Shown here: one piece after another, positions 47,640 through 59,455 of the stretch
Layout: every line of letters starts with the position of its first letter
Numbering within the stretch: position 1 is the first letter of the stretch
NCBI RefSeq assembly: GCF_047948215.1
Contig: NC_134456.1
Span: 84,894,515-84,958,514 of the forward strand
From: Lycorma delicatula
Taxonomy: Eukaryota; Arthropoda; Insecta; Hemiptera; Fulgoridae
Direction: 5' to 3'
DNA length: 64,000 bases
Notes under the pieces: generated by a model
The model's input: the letters and a program-made list of their open reading frames with translations, nothing else
Databases searched by the model: none
What the model was told of the DNA's origin: nothing
Made by a program: the position numbers and the translations under genes

Positions 47640-48400
47640 TATTACCACCACCTAAACTGTATGTACCCACTTTACAATACCATTATTTCAGTAATTTCAT
47701 GCCAAGACAGAATGTTAATAAATTTAGTGATTGGAGAGCTAACCAGCGAAAATAATGTCCCGGAGGACCGCAAATCTGGTCGGCTCGGGAGTTAAGTATA
47801 ACCTCTAATCTCCCACTACAGCTCGAACTTTGAGGACCGCTTGGATTTACAGCTAGGTTGATCGCAACCAACAATTTCTTATTTGCCCCTTAATAAGTGT
47901 GCACTCCAATTCAACAAATCTCCATGCTAAAGTGAGTGAATCGTACCCGGGAGATCACGCTCCCAAGCACGACCCCCATTGATACTTGAACTCTAACCGG
48001 GGCTCGGTGCCAAGCACGCCTATCGCCGGCCAATCACATTGTCCGGGCGGACCCTAGCCACCCCCGGGTAACTAACACTAAATGAATCCGCAGTCGCCAG
48101 TGCAAGATGTGAGGAGAAGTAAGCTAGCCAAGTAAAATTGATAAATACAGCAGCAGAAACTGCCAAAAAAATGTTCTCTACCAGGTCCCCTACACCTACT
48201 CAAACACCACTTTAGTCGAGACCGAAGCAACTCAGACTAAGGAGATTTGATCAATCCATCCTCGATGAAAAAGCGTTCCCGCAAGCAGGAACAGAAACAC
48301 GCAGAAAATGCCCACAGTTCATCACCTAACTCGTGCCAAAGTTGGCAATCGCAATAGACCTAAACCAAAGGCCTCTTGCATCGAAGAGTGGGAAAATCGT
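47640..48400 (+). mobile_element. Probable Jockey-like ORF1 N-terminal fragment
   Basis: A comparatively GC-rich segment with a plus-strand frame reading SVPSTPIAGQSHCPG, then LINTAAETAKKMFSTRSPTP, LRLRRFDQSILDEKAF and PQAGTETRRKCPQ, broken by stops. The composition (Ser/Pro/Thr-rich, charged) fits a Jockey-type ORF1 N terminus, which the copy at 45170 lacks. The assignment rests on style and context more than on firm motifs. Confidence 0.4.
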
Positions 48401-48410
48401 CACACATGTG

Positions 48411-48645
48411 CAGCCACCGTTGTAAATGCCTCGGTAGAGATTTACATCGGTGATTTTAAAACTCAGATTTTGCCTTCGCTGCAGGTCTCCGCTGGACATC
48501 TTGAATGTCCTACATCGTTGCCCTCTGAAATAGCTAACCGAGTTCGCGGAAGCACGAACTGCGGAGGGGAAGAGACCCGCCTAATGACGTTCCGGTCGCC
48601 ACCCCCCCCCCCCGTTCTTAGCCATGTTGGGCTTTAACGGGAGCC
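48411..48645 (-). repeat. Inverted copy of the Jockey-like 5'-UTR units, order X then Y
   Basis: Read on the minus strand, block X (48645-48562) starts CTCCCGTTAAAGCCCAACAT and has a long G run. It is followed by block Y (48558-48411) with GTGCTTCCGCGAACTCGGTT, AGAGGGCAACGATGTAGG and a hairpin with two mismatches. It is the counterpart of 44485-44772. Confidence 0.7.
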
Positions 48646-49645
48646 TACAGGCGGACAGCAAAGATCGTGAAAGAAAGACCCAGCAGCAGCCCGACGGAAG
48701 AGAGAACAGGCCTTTTCACTCGTGCTGCCTTTTACGGGGCACAGAACTATTCAAGGTTTACCGCCTACAAATTATTTACAACCGGTTACGGAAACCGGCT
48801 GTAAATAATTACACACATGCATGCGTCTGCCTCCGGAAAGGGAAGCGCATCCAAACACTAGGGTCCACGAAAGGCGTATTCCTGTTAGGCCGAAAGGCGC
48901 TAGCACTGAAAGGACTTAACGGGAATAACGCCAGGAGTTCGAAGCTCATATGCGCCTGGTCTCCCACGATCAGCCACAACAATTATTTCTCATTGGTCTA
49001 AAGGACCGGAACGCAAATACCGTATCCGTCCGCAAATAAAACACAAAAAATTTATAACCGCTACTAAATAAATAATGACTCACCGGATAAACGAAAGACA
49101 CAGCTGCAAGGGGCATTTGTCAGGCACTGCGATCAGTACGGAGATAATAAACTCCCACTATCCTTGCGTTCCATTCCGTGAAAGCTCGTTCCTTCGCCAA
49201 GAAGAAGAAGAAAAAGGCGAAGGAGAAGTTCCCTGGCCGGCACAACGTGGGACCTTCCGGAGGATGCCAACATCCCCGCCGGAGCAGCAGGCCTGGCTGG
49301 CCCTCCGAGACAGTCCCTGGACGCGGACGCTCAGTGCCTCAGCTTACCGGACTTCAAGCGCCCTGGCCGATCCGGCATGAAGCCCGCTAGCGCCAGGAGG
49401 CCTAGCAATGAAGATAGAACCGGAGCATCGTCTCGACCGATGCCGACCCGATATTGCGGGGTTCTGGGAGCCATCACTGCCACGTTGTACTAAAGTGCCA
49501 CTGCCGCTGAGGGGAAGTTGGATTCGATTCCAAGGGACGAGCAAAAACTCCCGGACTACAGCCGAGCCGACATAGCCGTAGCTTTCTTCAGCCCGTTTCA
49601 GGGCTACCATAAAGCTCTAAGGTGCCACGTGCCGTCGAAGCCATT
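48646..49645 (+). mobile_element. GC-rich fragment, probable LINE 5' region or ORF1, unassigned
   Basis: This kilobase is far more GC-rich than the host intron. It holds open frames with a basic run KKKKKKAKEKF, Pro/Ser/Arg-rich sequence, and later KLPDYSRADIAVAFFSPFQ. This resembles LINE ORF1 leader sequence but has no diagnostic motif. The sharp return to AT-rich DNA at 49645 marks its right edge. Confidence 0.35.
48770..48810. repeat. 18-bp hairpin with 5-nt loop
   Basis: Arms 48770-48787 and 48793-48810 pair with one mismatch around loop ACGGA (left arm AATTATTTACAACCGGTT). It lies in the GC-rich island just beyond the inverted 5'-UTR units. Confidence 0.7.
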
Positions 49646-50980
49646 AAGCGACAATATATATACACCTTTTATATGATGATGATTTTTTTTAACAACTGAA
49701 ATAGCAATCTCTTATACATTTAGGTAATTTTACTCTTAAGCAATTTTTGAGCACTTCTTTTCCCTTTTTTAAATTCATTATTACGCTTGTATAAAAAAAA
49801 AGAAAAGAAAAACAGGTTATATCCATTCTTTACAAGGTTATGAAAAGTCTTTATTGCTTTCTGTACCCACTTTTTTCTCGAAACTTTAAAACTAAGTTTT
49901 TTTTCTCTAAACTAATGCACACCTTTTCTGAAAAAAAAAAAAATTTTAAAAGTTGGAACGTGTAGTGTAATCGATAATTCAGTAAAATTATTCACGCAAC
50001 CAGTTTCGTATTGATACAACATACAAAAATGTCATAACAAATATCAAGTTACTTGAACGCTCAAGGTCAATGACCATCTCCTTATTCCAATCTTGACTAT
50101 ACCACCTGATGATTTCATTGTCTTGCTCCATTATCTTTGTCTCATTAACTCATTCGATTAAACAACAGCAACTGCTTAACACAGTTTAATATTGGGAGTA
50201 ATAATGATTTAATTCACTTTTGCTGTACTTATTTTGATAATTGGTATACACTCTTCTATATGTTAATTTTATTTTTAATCTGAAATGGATGATATACAAC
50301 AAAGAGTATCACATGAAAATAATCTCAAAAGTAATTTTTCATCGAGAAAAATATAGAAACAATCTGTAACAAGTTCAGCTTTCTTATGCTAACAACAAAA
50401 AATTATTTTAAAGAATCAAAAACAGAAACTTACAGAACATCAACGGGGATGACATAAGTTGAGCATAGGATGACATAGTTGGGCATAATTCTTAATTAGT
50501 TATAATACCAAAAGAATGGGCATGACAGCGAGCCAGTCAATGGGCGGCAGTGCTCCTAAAAGTTAGTGCTTATGTGAACAAACTCCCTCCATTTTTAATT
50601 TTTATTATAGAATTTTTCATTTGAAATATCATCTTAAGAAACACAGCAATAAATAAGTGCTTCCAAATAATGTAATGCGTTAAATGAAATAGTAAATGAA
50701 GCACTAAGGAATGCTGCTGAGATCAATGACAAAAAAATAAAACGTCAGCAGTGATACTGGCAAATGAGAATTCAATTCTGAATCTGAAGATCAGGATTCC
50801 TCAAAACGCTACTGGCATGATTTATTTAAATATATTTTGTGTAACATACTATTGATAAAAGAATGAGGTACATTTTTATATATATTTTTAACATTGAATT
50901 TAAGCGATAGTTACATAAAACAAAATTTTGTGTATTCATAACAATATAATTGTAATTGTATAATTATCTGTATGATTTAT
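49646..50980. other. Arl5 intron DNA, unassigned
   Basis: AT-rich sequence with A and T runs. No coding region or repeat family was recognised. Confidence 0.5.
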
Positions 50981-50987
50981 CTTTACT

Positions 50988-51318
50988 AGCAGACCTGGCA
51001 ATGCTTCACTATTGCTAGATTTGAGTACATATGTAGATTAAATGAACACAATCGAAAGTCTAATGAAACACAAAAAACTGAATATTACAGAACTTCACGA
51101 AATTTAACCTTTCGCTTTTTTCCTATTTCCATTTTCCCTTTCTCCATTCCCCCGCCGTTTTTCCTTTTCCCTGCGCGTAAATTAGTCCAGTAGTTTTTTA
51201 GTCTGTGGCGAAAACACATACAAACATTGCCTTATATATAAGAAAGATTGTATATTTGTTTTGTTTTGTAAATATCTCAACACCGACACCACCACGCGGG
51301 TATAGTTTTGCTAAAATA
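50988..51318 (+). repeat. Dispersed repeat starting ACTAGCAGACCTGGCAATGC
   Basis: The block contains a pyrimidine-rich stretch (TTTTTCCTATTTCCATTTTCC ..) and GCGCGTAAATTAGTCCAGTAG. An inverted copy with the same order of landmarks lies at 59590-60020. The right end is near the mariner insertion at about 51320. The class is unknown; it resembles a SINE-like or non-autonomous insect repeat. Confidence 0.6.
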
Positions 51319-51319
51319 T

Positions 51320-52630
51320 TTCTTTTCACGTAAGTCAATTATTATCCGTAATTTAGTTATAGTTTTGTTTATGTTGGTAGTACTGTCGTGTTGCGTATAT
51401 GACGCATGCGTGGTTTAATTGTTATGTCTGTACAGGTTTGATGCTGCTAGGTTAGTTGCATTATCGCTGCCCTGCCGTTAACCATGGCTTCTCCGCTTTC
51501 TGTTTGCACCAAAGAAGAGCAACGTTCAGCGATCCGTTTTTTGTGGTCGATAGGTGTATCAGGGGCCGAAATTCATCGAAGACTTTCGGTACAGAAAGGG
51601 AACAATGTGTTCCCGCAACGGAGTGTCTAGGAATGGATTGAAAAATTCAAAAATGGTCGTACAAGTGTTAGGCACGACGAAGGAGCCGGACGACCGTTTA
51701 CCGCCACAAATGAGGGAAACATTGAGCGTGCAAGTGACATGGTTTTCTTAGACAGACGAGTAACTATTGATGAAGTGGCACATCGTCTGCAAATAAGTCA
51801 CTGTTCTGCCTACGAAATCATCCACAACAGATTGACTGTCATAAAGTCTGTGCAAGACGGGTCCCAAAACTCACACAGCCGCATAAACAAACGCGCTTGG
51901 ACATCTGCCAAAAACATTTGGATCGCTATGGTAACGAACGGGACATCTTCTTAGATAAAATCATCACTGGTGACGAAACGTGGATCCATCGTTACGAGCC
52001 GGAGAGTAAACGGCAGAGTATGGAATGGAAACATCCAAATTCGCTCTGGAAAAAAAGTTCAAGACCCAACCGTCCGCAGGAAAACTGATGATTACAGTTT
52101 TTTGGGACTCACAAGGCCCAGTACTGGAACATTACGAGGAAAGGGGCACGACAATAAACAGTGCGCGTTACAGTGAGATGCTAATGCCAAGCTGAAGCCT
52201 GCAATTAGAAGCAAACGCCGGGGACTGCTGTCGAAAGGTGTGTTGTTGCACGACAATACCCGTCCACATAATGCTGCCTACACTGCTATGACGCTCCAGA
52301 AACTCAACTTTGAAGTACCGGCTCATCCTCCGTATAGTCCCGATCTTGCCCCTTCTGACTTCCACTTGTTTGGTCCGCTCAAAGAGGCATTAAGGGGCCG
52401 TCGATTTACCTAGGACGAAACAGTATGAAAGAACCGGTGCATTCCCGGCTCGCAGCTCAACCGAAAACCTTCTTTTACGAGGGCATCAGGAAACTTGTGC
52501 AACGATGGACCAAGTGCTTTGAAATGCAAGGGGACTATGTTGAAAAATAATGTACATGTAAGTTTCCTATTTGTATTGCAATACAATTTATAACTACATT
52601 GTGGAAAATAATTGACTTTCCCCTCGTATA
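51320..52630 (+). mobile_element. Mariner-family transposon (DD34D) with TIRs, inactive
   Basis: The left end has GTAAGTCAATTATTATCCGT (51331) and the right end, reverse-complemented, GAAAGTCAATTATTTTCCAC, so the terminal repeats are still visible. The transposase starts at ATG 51484: MASPLSVCTKEEQRSAIRFL, then GVSGAEIHRRLSV. Later pieces are RRVTIDEVAHRLQISHCSAY, IITGDETWIHRYEPESKRQS (first Asp), LLHDNTRPHNA (second Asp) and YSPDLAPSDFHLFGPLKEAL (third Asp, 34 residues on), ending GDYVEK with a stop near 52550. All three Asp residues survive, but a stop at about 51622 and several frameshifts break the frame. Confidence 0.9.
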
Positions 52631-52632
52631 TC

Positions 52633-52945
52633 CTGAATATGAGCCAAATCGGCCCATATATAAATTTTTTTGAAATAAGTAGACCCAAGTGTCACCTAGC
52701 GGGTCCAATTTTTTGGCCTAACTAATATATACTCTGAATATGAGCCAAATCACACCATAAATACAATTTTTCGAAATATCTCGACCTCAGCGTCATCTAG
52801 CGGATTTAAACTAATTCAAAAACCTTTGCGGGCATGCGCACAACTCACCAAAGTTTCATTGTAATTGGATGAATGTTATAGGAACATATACGGGACAAAC
52901 AAACAAACAAACAAACATTCACCTTTTTATATATAAATATATATA
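52633..52945 (+). repeat. Dispersed repeat tail with two tandem ~100-bp units
   Basis: CTGAATATGAGCCAAATC occurs at about 52632 and 52735, each followed by a diverged AAATTTTTTTGAAATA / AATTTTTCGAAATATC block and a CACCTAGCGG / CATCTAGCGG block. It ends with GGGACAAACAAACAAACAAA and a TA tract. With 50988-51318 it may be one repeat split by the mariner. Confidence 0.6.
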
Positions 52946-52959
52946 TATATATATGATTT

Positions 52960-54150
52960 AAATAAAACTTGTTAATACTTTCAGGAATAATTTCTGTTTT
53001 AATTTTAAATTACAAAAACTTTTTAAGAAAAAAAAAAAAATTCTAGTCTAATAAATAATAGTAATGCCCAGTGGATTTCAAATAAATTCTCTTTCATTTT
53101 ATTTTCTAATTACTTATATTTAAATATTAATTACTACTTTCACAACGATTACAGATTTTAAAAATAAATTTATTATTATTAATTCACTTTACTTTACACT
53201 GAACTATAAATAATTACATTTCAAAAAGAAAGTATTAATGAATGGCATAGAAAAGGTAACACAATTGCAAAAATATTTTGTTTGTATGATTTTTAACAAA
53301 AAAGTGAATTCCTATTACAAAATGTAAAATCTTTATCGTAAATAACGATTATTTAACATAGATACACATATATTAATTCTTTCTTGCATCATTCTATTTA
53401 ACACATCAGAAACTCAGATGAAGTTTTTAAGATTACACTTGCACAAATACAGTTATCCCTTTAATGAACCAAGAAATTACGTCAAATAACAACTGTGTAA
53501 GTAATGAAGTACATTTATTACTACTTTAATTAAACAATAATGCCTTTTATGAATATACTCATTATATTTTTATTAACTAACAAATATTACATTATTTGTT
53601 AAAATATACGCAATTCTACAATATACGTATTAAAATAAATTGTAAAATGGTACAAATATCTTCAAAAACAATTTTGATTCTAGAGCAGTAGCATTTAAAA
53701 ACACAGAAAGCATTATAAAAATAAATTTACATGTAAATAGTAGTTATAAAAACCATAATTTGATTAAAATGAGCAATTTAACTTTGGCTTAGTAAAGGTT
53801 TACAAAACAGAATTAGATAAACATCATTAAAAACTATTTTATCATGATCTAAATACATATACAGAATATTATTTAAATTATCATAATATACAATGCACAA
53901 AAGAATATTGTGGTTAAAAAAAAGATAAGGAAAATGTATTTTATATTTTCCTTGTATTATTCTATACCGAATACAGTAAATTATTTTATAACGAAATAAA
54001 ACAAGATAATAACAGTATTAAACACAATCCATAAATGAAACTTGAATTTTAGATGAATAAATCTACAATAAATTTATTTTTGGGTGAAATACTTTTAGCG
54101 CATGACTAATACTGATCGATTAACATGGTGCAAAGTAACCGTTTCTAACT
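52960..54150. other. Arl5 intron DNA, unassigned
   Basis: Very AT-rich. No coding region, RNA gene or repeat family was recognised. Confidence 0.5.
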
Positions 54151-54159
54151 TAGTTCTTT

Positions 54160-55385
54160 TTCTTTTTTTTTTCTTCAGTCATTTGACTGGTTTGATGCAG
54201 CTCTCCAAGATTCCCTATCTAGTGCTAGTCATTTCATTTCAGTATACACCCTACATCCTACATCCCTAACAATTTGTTTTATATATTCCAAAAGTTGCCT
54301 GCCTACACAATTTTTTCCTTCTACCTGTCCCTCCAGTATTAAAGCGACTATTCCAGGATGCCTTAATATGTGGCCTATAAGTCTGTCTCTTCTTTTAGCT
54401 ATATTTTTCTAAATGATTTTTTCTTCATCTATTTGCCGCAACACTTCTTCATTTATCACTTTATCCACCCGTCTGATTTTGAACATTCTCCTATAGCACC
54501 GCATTTCAAAAACTTCTAATCTTTTCTTCTCAGATACTCCGATTCTCCAAGTTTCACTTCCATATAAAGCGACACTCCACACATATACTTTCAAAAATCT
54601 TTTCCTGACATTTAAATTAATTTTTGATGTAAACAAATTATATTTCTAACTGAAAACTCGTTTCGCCTGTGTTATTCGGCATTTTATATAGCTCCTGCTT
54701 CGTCCATCTTTAGTAATTCTACTTCCAAAATAACAAAATTCTTCTACCTCTAATATTTGCTCCTCCTATTTTCATATTCAGTGGTCCATCTTTGTTATTT
54801 CTACTACATTTCATTACTTTCATTTTGTTCTTGTTTATTTTCATGCGGTAGTTCTTGCATAGGACTTCATCCATGCTGTTCATTGTTTCTTCTAAATCCT
54901 TTTTACTCTTAGTTAGAATTACTATATCATCAGCAAATCGTAGCATCTTTATCTTTTCACCTTGTAGTGTTACTCCGGATCTAAATTGTTCTTTAACATC
55001 ATTTACTGCTAGTTCTATGTAAAGATTAAAAAGTAACGGAGGTAGGGAACATCCTTGTTGGACTCCCTTTCTTATTACGGCTTCTTTCTTATGTTCTTCA
55101 ATTATTACTGTTGCTGTTTGGTTCCTGTAAATGTTAGCAATTGTTCTTCTATCTCTGTATTTCAACCCTCATTTTTTTAAAATGCTGAACATTTTATTCC
55201 AGTCTACATTATCGAATGCCTTTTCTAGGTCTATAAATGCCAAGTATGTTGGTTTGTTTTTTTTTAATCTTCCTTCTACTATTAATCTGAGCCCTAAAAT
55301 TGCTTTCCTTGTCCCTATAACTTTCCTGAAACCAAATTGGTCTTCTCCTAACACTTCTTCCACTCTCCTCTCAATTCTTCTGTTA
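54160..55385 (-). mobile_element. APE-type non-LTR retrotransposon, 3' half with poly(A) tail
   Basis: Read on the minus strand from 55385 it contains LGEDQFGFRKVIGTRKAILG, then FIDLEKAFDNVDWNKMF, KGVQQGCSLPPLLFNLYIE (usually SPLLF), MLRFADDIVILTKSKKDLEE (catalytic box intact) and YRMKINKNKMKVM. The C-terminal domain follows with VYVWSVALYGSETWRIGVSE and LEVFEMRCYRRMFKIRRVD. It ends in a poly(A)-like tract at 54175-54160. The first 190 bp overlap the other end of the copy at 18945-20215. It is 5'-truncated at about 55385 and has a few frameshifts and stops, so it is younger than the other LINE remnants. Confidence 0.88.
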
Positions 55386-57002
55386 ATTTCTAATAAGGTG
55401 AAAATTTTTTTTATTTAACCAATAGAATTCATTGCATTTAGGCAAATAATTTTGGTTTCTTTTGAAATTGTAATGTTTGGTTTGATAATAAAATAATCTA
55501 ATTTAATGCAAACATATGAAAAACACATTTTTGGCAAAACCTTTTTTTTTGTATTTATTTAAACTTTGACTAAATAAAAATCCACTTTATACAGAGAAAA
55601 TTAACGGATAACAATCAGAAAAGGTAGGTATATTGAACTTACAAAGTTCAACTTTGTTGCCATTTAATATATACAAGTGAAGTGATACAAGTGGAATACT
55701 AAGAATATATACAAGTGTTAAAACAAAATGTGATAAAAATTGTGACTATTGATGCCACACAAATTATTAAGAATAATCATATAAAAGAGAGTGATAAGAA
55801 TAAATATTATAATACACAATAAGTGCTATGAGAATTAATATTTTCAGAGAGATTTGATAAGACAGTGCTTTGCTAAATCCAAGTACTTCTACAAGATACA
55901 CGATTTCAATGGCATGTAAAATAAATAAAAGGTTCATTTATCAATAAGTAATAACAAATAAAAACTTCCACCTGTAATTCATCTTCTCGACAAAACACAA
56001 AGGCTGGAGTTTTGTCTTTTAGAAATGATAATAATTATTCATTTACTCCCATCAATGGGAAAAGCCATAGAGGAGAATGGGTCATGCAGACCATGTAAAT
56101 TCTGTTATCTGGGCGGTTATACCTGTAGACAGAAAGCTCTAACTCTCTTTTGTTTGAAATAATAAAGAAAATTCATTAGATTCTTAGAAACTAATTATTA
56201 AACTGAACATAAATGCCAGTACACTACTCATATATAATGTAATCGGTATAATGAGGCCAAAAATATTGCTCTTCACTCTGAGAAATTATTGGATTCCCAT
56301 TATAATACATAATGAAGAATTACGGAAAGAGTCCCTAACATATTCACACAATATAAGAGTAAAACCACAGCTACTTAGTTCCAAGTAAGATTGAATATAA
56401 ATGCTTCATGAAACGTTAGCTTGCATGATTATACAAATCATATAATTATGACTTATTCAGTTTAAGGCTTAATGATTATCAGTGAATCAATCTGTTGCAA
56501 TTAGTGTTAATTTAAATGAGTATTAGAGAATTTAATTAATAATGAATGAATTTGTTTTTTGTTTTTTTTTTTATATATGTAAAGATCATTGTAAAGAAGC
56601 AACAATGTCCTCTGAAATTTAGAATACAATGTTTGTTCTTTTATTTTATTATTACTATTGATTTATCTAGGTTTATGTGACTTTGTAAACAACAAACTGT
56701 TAGCTCTATAAAATCTTCGCAGTTGTTCTTATCCTTAGTCCCTCTAACCATAATTAAGACAATGCTGTCAATTTTAGTAAAACAGTCAAAATATACAATA
56801 AAATGATCATTCAACTCTAATCAATTAACTCTGTGCAACTTGAATGAGTAACCGTACTTTTATTCTAATTTAAAACTGGGTCTTGCGTGCTTATCCAATC
56901 GTAAGGTAAGGTTTTCAGCCAGCACTGTAAAACAAGAGTTATTCTGATATATACATAATGATTGTACGTAATAAATATTCCATTGTAAAAAGTAGGCAAT
57001 AC
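55386..57002. other. Arl5 intron DNA next to the exon, unassigned
   Basis: AT-rich, with nothing recognised. A short poly(T) run lies at about 56555-56575. Confidence 0.5.
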
Positions 57003-57211
57003 CTCTGTGTTTGAGTAATAAGTGCTCCAAGCAGCTCTAAGAGATTGTTGTCCACCTAGGTCCCACATGATGAAATGTATATTTTTCCAAACAACTTCTT
57101 CTACATTTGATCCTATTGTCGGTGAAGTTGTTACAACTTCGTTCATTAGGAACTGATATAATATTGTTGTCTTCCCAGCATTGTCCAACCCAACAATAAC
57201 TATCTTGTGCT
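57003..57211 (-). CDS. Arl5: ADP-ribosylation factor-like 5, exon with G1-G3 motifs
   Basis: This exon encodes the second part of Glu16 and residues 17-85 of the small Arf-family GTPase Arl5, which acts at the trans-Golgi in endosome-to-Golgi traffic. It starts after a TTACAG acceptor (AG CAC AAG..) and ends ..ACA GAG before a GTATTG donor, 209 nt. Visible motifs are the P-loop GLDNAGKTT, the effector region [11 protein letters not shown], and the G3 motif [28 protein letters not shown] separates Arl5 from Arf1 and other Arls. The residue after GGQ is Gln where Glu is usual in the family; the catalytic Gln itself is kept. The upstream exon with the N-terminal amphipathic helix was not found in the window. 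Confidence 0.95.
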
Positions 57212-57366
57212 CTGTAACAATCAATTATATAGATTTTTTACATTTTTATTATAAAGTGTTTTTTATTAACAATATTTCTGATTATACCTTAATTTCCTTC
57301 TTTCTAAATTGACACAGCATTTCATAGAATCTTCCTAAGGTAGAAGTGATAACACACACATGCATG

Positions 57367-57392
57367 CACACACACACACACACACACACACA
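57367..57392. repeat. (CA)n microsatellite
   Basis: About 13 CA units, upstream of the Arl5 exon at 57003-57211. Confidence 0.9.
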
Positions 57393-59330
57393 TAAACTTT
57401 TATGGTTCACGTATATATATTCAAAAGTTACTATAATTGCATTTTATTTTTAAGTTTTGTTGATGTTTCACATAAAACCAAAACAAAAGCGCATTATTTA
57501 ATCGTAAAAAAAGTAGACATTGTCTTAATCTTAGATAATGAAAATATTTTAACCAGACATAGTAATTTACATAATCTAAATCTTAGCCGTGCATACCATA
57601 GTATACACGTATGCATAATATGCATAGTCATCACTTGAAATATTAATTCATCAGTAGGCTGTCATCTTATTTTAAAAAAATATATTTTTAGAATTTTTTC
57701 ATACAAAATTTAAAAAAAGGGGTAAAATTGAAACCTATTCTCCTTTTGGAGAAAACCTTTCCTAATTCACATACTCAATGTGCGTTTTAATAAAAAAATG
57801 TTTCAACAAACCAAAATAAAATTTGCTACAATATTCCTTGGAAACTTTCTTTTTCAATTTGAACAGTGACAGGATTTAAATCTTTAGGCAAAAGATAAAA
57901 AATTTTTTTTAAAAATCTTATGTTATGATTTTATGATTTACTAGCTGAGAAAAATTTTATGCCATGAACATTAAAGTAAATAGAATTTTAAACAATTTTC
58001 TATTTCCTATCTTACCAGATTTTTTTTGCTGGAAATGTATTTTTAGCAAACAATTTTTAGGCGAGTGTTAGGTGTTAGTAAACATAAGATTACAACAATT
58101 TTCATGCGAAGAATTTTTAGAATTTTAACTGAGACTTTCTTTCTGCCAACAGATAAAAAACATACAGAGTAAGATTGGGTAATTCAGCTTCTTAGTTTTC
58201 AATTAAGTACATGAGTTTTTTTTCGTAAAACATCTGCTCAATTAAAACTGAAGTGATCATTTCTACATGTAAATCTTCCCTAGTATTATTTGTTTTCTTT
58301 CAGTCTGTAAATAAATAATTTGAGAGTATTACCTGTAAATTTTTACATGATACAAGATTCTTGTAGAGAAAATAAATATAAAAAAAAAAAATGTAAACCA
58401 TCTTTACTTTTCAAATGAAATTTTAACTACCAGTACAGTGAAAAGTGATTCAATACTTTAAGTTTAGACTAGTCAGAAGATGATTTTATTAACATTTTTA
58501 ATTACTTCTAACAATAAGGAAAGCGTGATAAACAAATTTTTAAAGTAATGTTGGGTGAAGTTGGAAAAATTACAAAGAATGGTCAAAGCAAACAGTAAGT
58601 TAAAAACAGACCCATTAAATAAAATATCTTGATAAAACAGATTTCAAAAATAAACATGTACATAAGAGTAAACATTTAAGAAATGAATATCTGCTGTGTC
58701 TATGGTTTATGGTTGCAAAAAAAATCCCTTTCAGCATGCTGGAAGTTGGAGATAGATTTCACTTGTGCTAAGTAGGGGATAAAAAAGATTTCCACCTTAA
58801 AGTTAAGAAAAACTTCAAATTTACTCAATAAGACAATGGCTGCATGTGAAAAAGTTTCACATGTTGAATATAGGAGAATCTTCTTACAACTCCAGCAATA
58901 TTTTGGTCATCCCTTGCTGTAAGGGTTGGTTATAACAAAAATTATTTCAGAGAAAGGTTTTATGTAATGTTTAGAAGACTAACGACCACTTTAAACTGAT
59001 TTGATACTGTCCCTATTAAGGGAAGAGTGATTTTTTTTGTATTCGAAACCCTATTTTTTCCACCCCCTGGGCCAATGGCTGGTGATATAAAAAACTTTAC
59101 TTAAATAAGTTTTAGGCCCTTATCCAAAGAATAGTAGGAACTTTAAACTAATTCGATATTTTACTAATAGGAAAATTATAGCGATAGTTTGCTTCTTCGA
59201 ATAAGCCCCTCCCCCAAGGTCCAATTTTGCCCATTAATGAACTCGACTGAGATTTTGGGTTGTTACATTTTATGTATAAATTTGAAAGCGATTGGTAGAA
59301 AATTAGGGCAGTTATCGTCTCCACAAGAAA

Positions 59331-59365
<35 letters not shown>

Positions 59366-59426
59366 GTAAATAAAAATATAAATGTTCGTTTGTTCAAAAA
59401 CTTATACCTCTGAAAGTTCTTCACTG

Positions 59427-59455
59427 ACTGCTTTGAAAACACGTTTCAAAGCAGT
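59427..59455. repeat. Perfect 12-bp hairpin
   Basis: Arms ACTGCTTTGAAA / TTTCAAAGCAGT at 59427-59438 and 59444-59455, loop ACACG. Confidence 0.7.

Noticed and set aside
51483..52550. Mariner transposase fused to a host gene (SETMAR-like domestication)
   Set aside because: No host exon is joined to it, the frame is broken by a stop and frameshifts, and the TIRs show an ordinary transposon insertion.
56865..57224. 119-codon open frame starting MIVTEHK as a complete short GTPase
   Set aside because: The start lies before the splice acceptor and the end runs past the donor into intron DNA. The exon is 57003-57211.
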